NCBI GenBank assembly: GCA_013821825.1
Contig: PNJK01000002.1
Span: forward strand, 43,347-107,346
Source: Rhodobacter sp.
Lineage (GTDB): Bacteria; Pseudomonadota; Alphaproteobacteria; Rhodobacterales; Rhodobacteraceae
Reading direction: 5' to 3'
DNA: 64,000 nucleotides
Positions 63,239 through 64,000 of the stretch are shown here, piece after piece. A program made the position numbers and the translations under genes. Below the pieces are notes generated by a model that worked only from the letters and a program-made list of their open reading frames with translations, was not told where the DNA came from and ran no database searches. Within the stretch, counting starts at the first letter, position 1; the number at the start of each line of letters is the position of its first letter.

Positions 63239-64000
63239 CTACCGTCTCCCTCCCCATGGCCCCGACGCGGGCCCGCGGCCGATGCTGCGGGCTGGCTTCG
63301 GTCCCGCCGCCATCTCGGGCCGGTGCAACTCGTCCATCCCCGGCTCGGGGCCAAAGAGCGCTGTTCGCGCGCCTTCCCGGTCCACCTGATACTCCCGCGC
63401 CAGGAAATCGGCGACATAGGTCTTCTTGCGGTCGGTCCACGTCGCATACTGCGCGTAGAACAACTCCTTGTGAACGATGTACATCTGTCGCACATCCATC
63501 GGCGCCAATTCCGACAGGAGCATGTTCACCAGATCGCGGTCCTGCCCCGCCTTGCCCCGCAGCGTATAGAAATAGGCCGGATGCTCGGATGTGATCTTTG
63601 GCCAGGCCCCCCCTGCCTCCACCCAGCGCAGGAGGGCCGCGAGGCCAAGGAACTCCTCCGGCAGGGACGAACCCAGCTTGTAGGCCACCTTCCGCAGCTC
63701 TGTCCGCCTTGCGTCACCGACCTCGATCCCCAGACGGTCCGCCGCGTCGATCAGGATGAAATCCATCTTCTGCCGCAGCACCGCCGCCGCATCCATGCCC
63801 CTCGCCTGCACGATGGGCTCGGCCAGCTGGTTCCGCTCCAGCCAGTCGGCGATCTGGTTCCTATGCGTCAGGTCCATCACCTGCGGCACCGGTACCTCGC
63901 CCAGCGACTTCCAGTCCAGCGTCGAGATCGCCGCCGGAAACCGCACGTCGCGGAAAATGTAGACCCCGCCGAAATGGCTGGTCCAGAAGTTTTGCTGCTC
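63239..64000 (-). CDS. Hypothetical protein, 5' end beyond window
   Basis: The frame is open to the window edge: 18 further codons (EQQNFWTSHFGGVYIFRD) precede the GTG at 63946 and are protein-like, so the gene starts outside and 253 C-terminal residues are present. Conserved-looking segments are LDWKSLGEVPVPQVMDLTHR, LIDAADRLGIEVGDARRTEL, KLGSSLPEEFLGLAALLRWV, HPAYFYTLRGKAGQDRDLVN and MYIVHKELFYAQYATWTDRK. Soluble and helical. I associate the sequence loosely with the Rhodobacterales family DUF6638 but cannot confirm it. The tail is Gly/Pro/Arg-rich. Confidence 0.75.
   Translation of the reverse strand, partial: EQQNFWTSHFGGVYIFRDVRFPAAISTLDWKSLGEVPVPQVMDLTHRNQIADWLERNQLAEPIVQARGMDAAAVLRQKMDFILIDAADRLGIEVGDARRTELRKVAYKLGSSLPEEFLGLAALLRWVEAGGAWPKITSEHPAYFYTLRGKAGQDRDLVNMLLSELAPMDVRQMYIVHKELFYAQYATWTDRKKTYVADFLAREYQVDREGARTALFGPEPGMDELHRPEMAAGPKPARSIGRGPASGPWGGRR

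Overview
This is a GC-rich chromosomal window from an alphaproteobacterium, most likely a member of Rhodobacterales (Rhodobacter/Gemmobacter/Tabrizicola-like). The indicators are family-level: an aa3-oxidase subunit IV micro-gene, TrcR (DUF1013), DUF3576, a TIGR02302/DUF4175 protein, DUF6173, DUF1523, COQ9, a CenR-type OmpR regulator, a Rhodobacter-type porin, and the order DUF3576-leuS-lptE-holA. No rRNA, tRNA, CRISPR array, integrase or complete insertion sequence was seen. Most genes are intact and tightly packed with 1-14 nt overlaps, so this is mainly core chromosome with a few decayed patches.

Layout. 1-4.3 kb: a partial aldehyde dehydrogenase, the minus-strand operon mobA-mobB-unknown-GNAT, then a cytochrome oxidase subunit IV gene followed by a lipoprotein. 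4.4-9.9 kb: acyl-CoA dehydrogenase / MBL hydrolase / DUF6173 operon, Sua5, a GST and MscL. 9.9-13.8 kb: alanine dehydrogenase with a divergent Lrp regulator, a UDP-glucuronate epimerase-like protein, S21 and COQ9. 13.8-19.8 kb: quinone oxidoreductase, a multiply frameshifted pseudogene, a T2 ribonuclease, TrcR, an atypical SDR and a broken IS3-family transposase; this is the most degraded stretch. 19.8-25.5 kb: a putrescine-type ABC importer with a gamma-aminobutyraldehyde dehydrogenase-like enzyme. 25.7-28.4 kb: glycosyltransferase, LysR regulator and small DMT transporter. 28.5-34.5 kb: the complete urea importer urtABCDE, without urease genes in the window.

34.8-41.7 kb: a small unknown protein, an OsmC pseudogene with an amber codon, then holA, lptE, leuS, a DUF3576 lipoprotein and a porin. 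41.7-45.6 kb: YggS and a four-gene operon led by a Tat-exported FAD-dependent oxidase with three membrane or unknown proteins. 45.7-49.2 kb: amylosucrase, L,D-transpeptidase and ribA. 49.3-52.1 kb: the OmpR regulator, a duplicated terminator block, alpha/beta hydrolase and exonuclease III. 52.3-58.9 kb: a TlpA-like thioredoxin, argH, two tiny lipoprotein genes, a DUF2834 pseudogene, lysA and DUF4175. 59-64 kb: DUF1624 acetyltransferase, pheT, DUF1523 and two unknown proteins, the last cut by the window edge.

Themes. Nitrogen supply is prominent: urea uptake, putrescine uptake and breakdown, alanine dehydrogenase, argH and lysA. Envelope functions recur: LptE, porin, MscL, L,D-transpeptidase, several lipoproteins and the CenR-like regulator. 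I found no clearly new defence or mobile system. The best leads are the four-gene FAD-oxidase operon, a lipoprotein with a possible permuted-papain His/Cys pair, an RNase T2 lacking its usual catalytic Glu, an SDR without Tyr/Lys, a dispersed repeat read as the N-terminus of UrtC, and a cluster of recent-looking pseudogenes.
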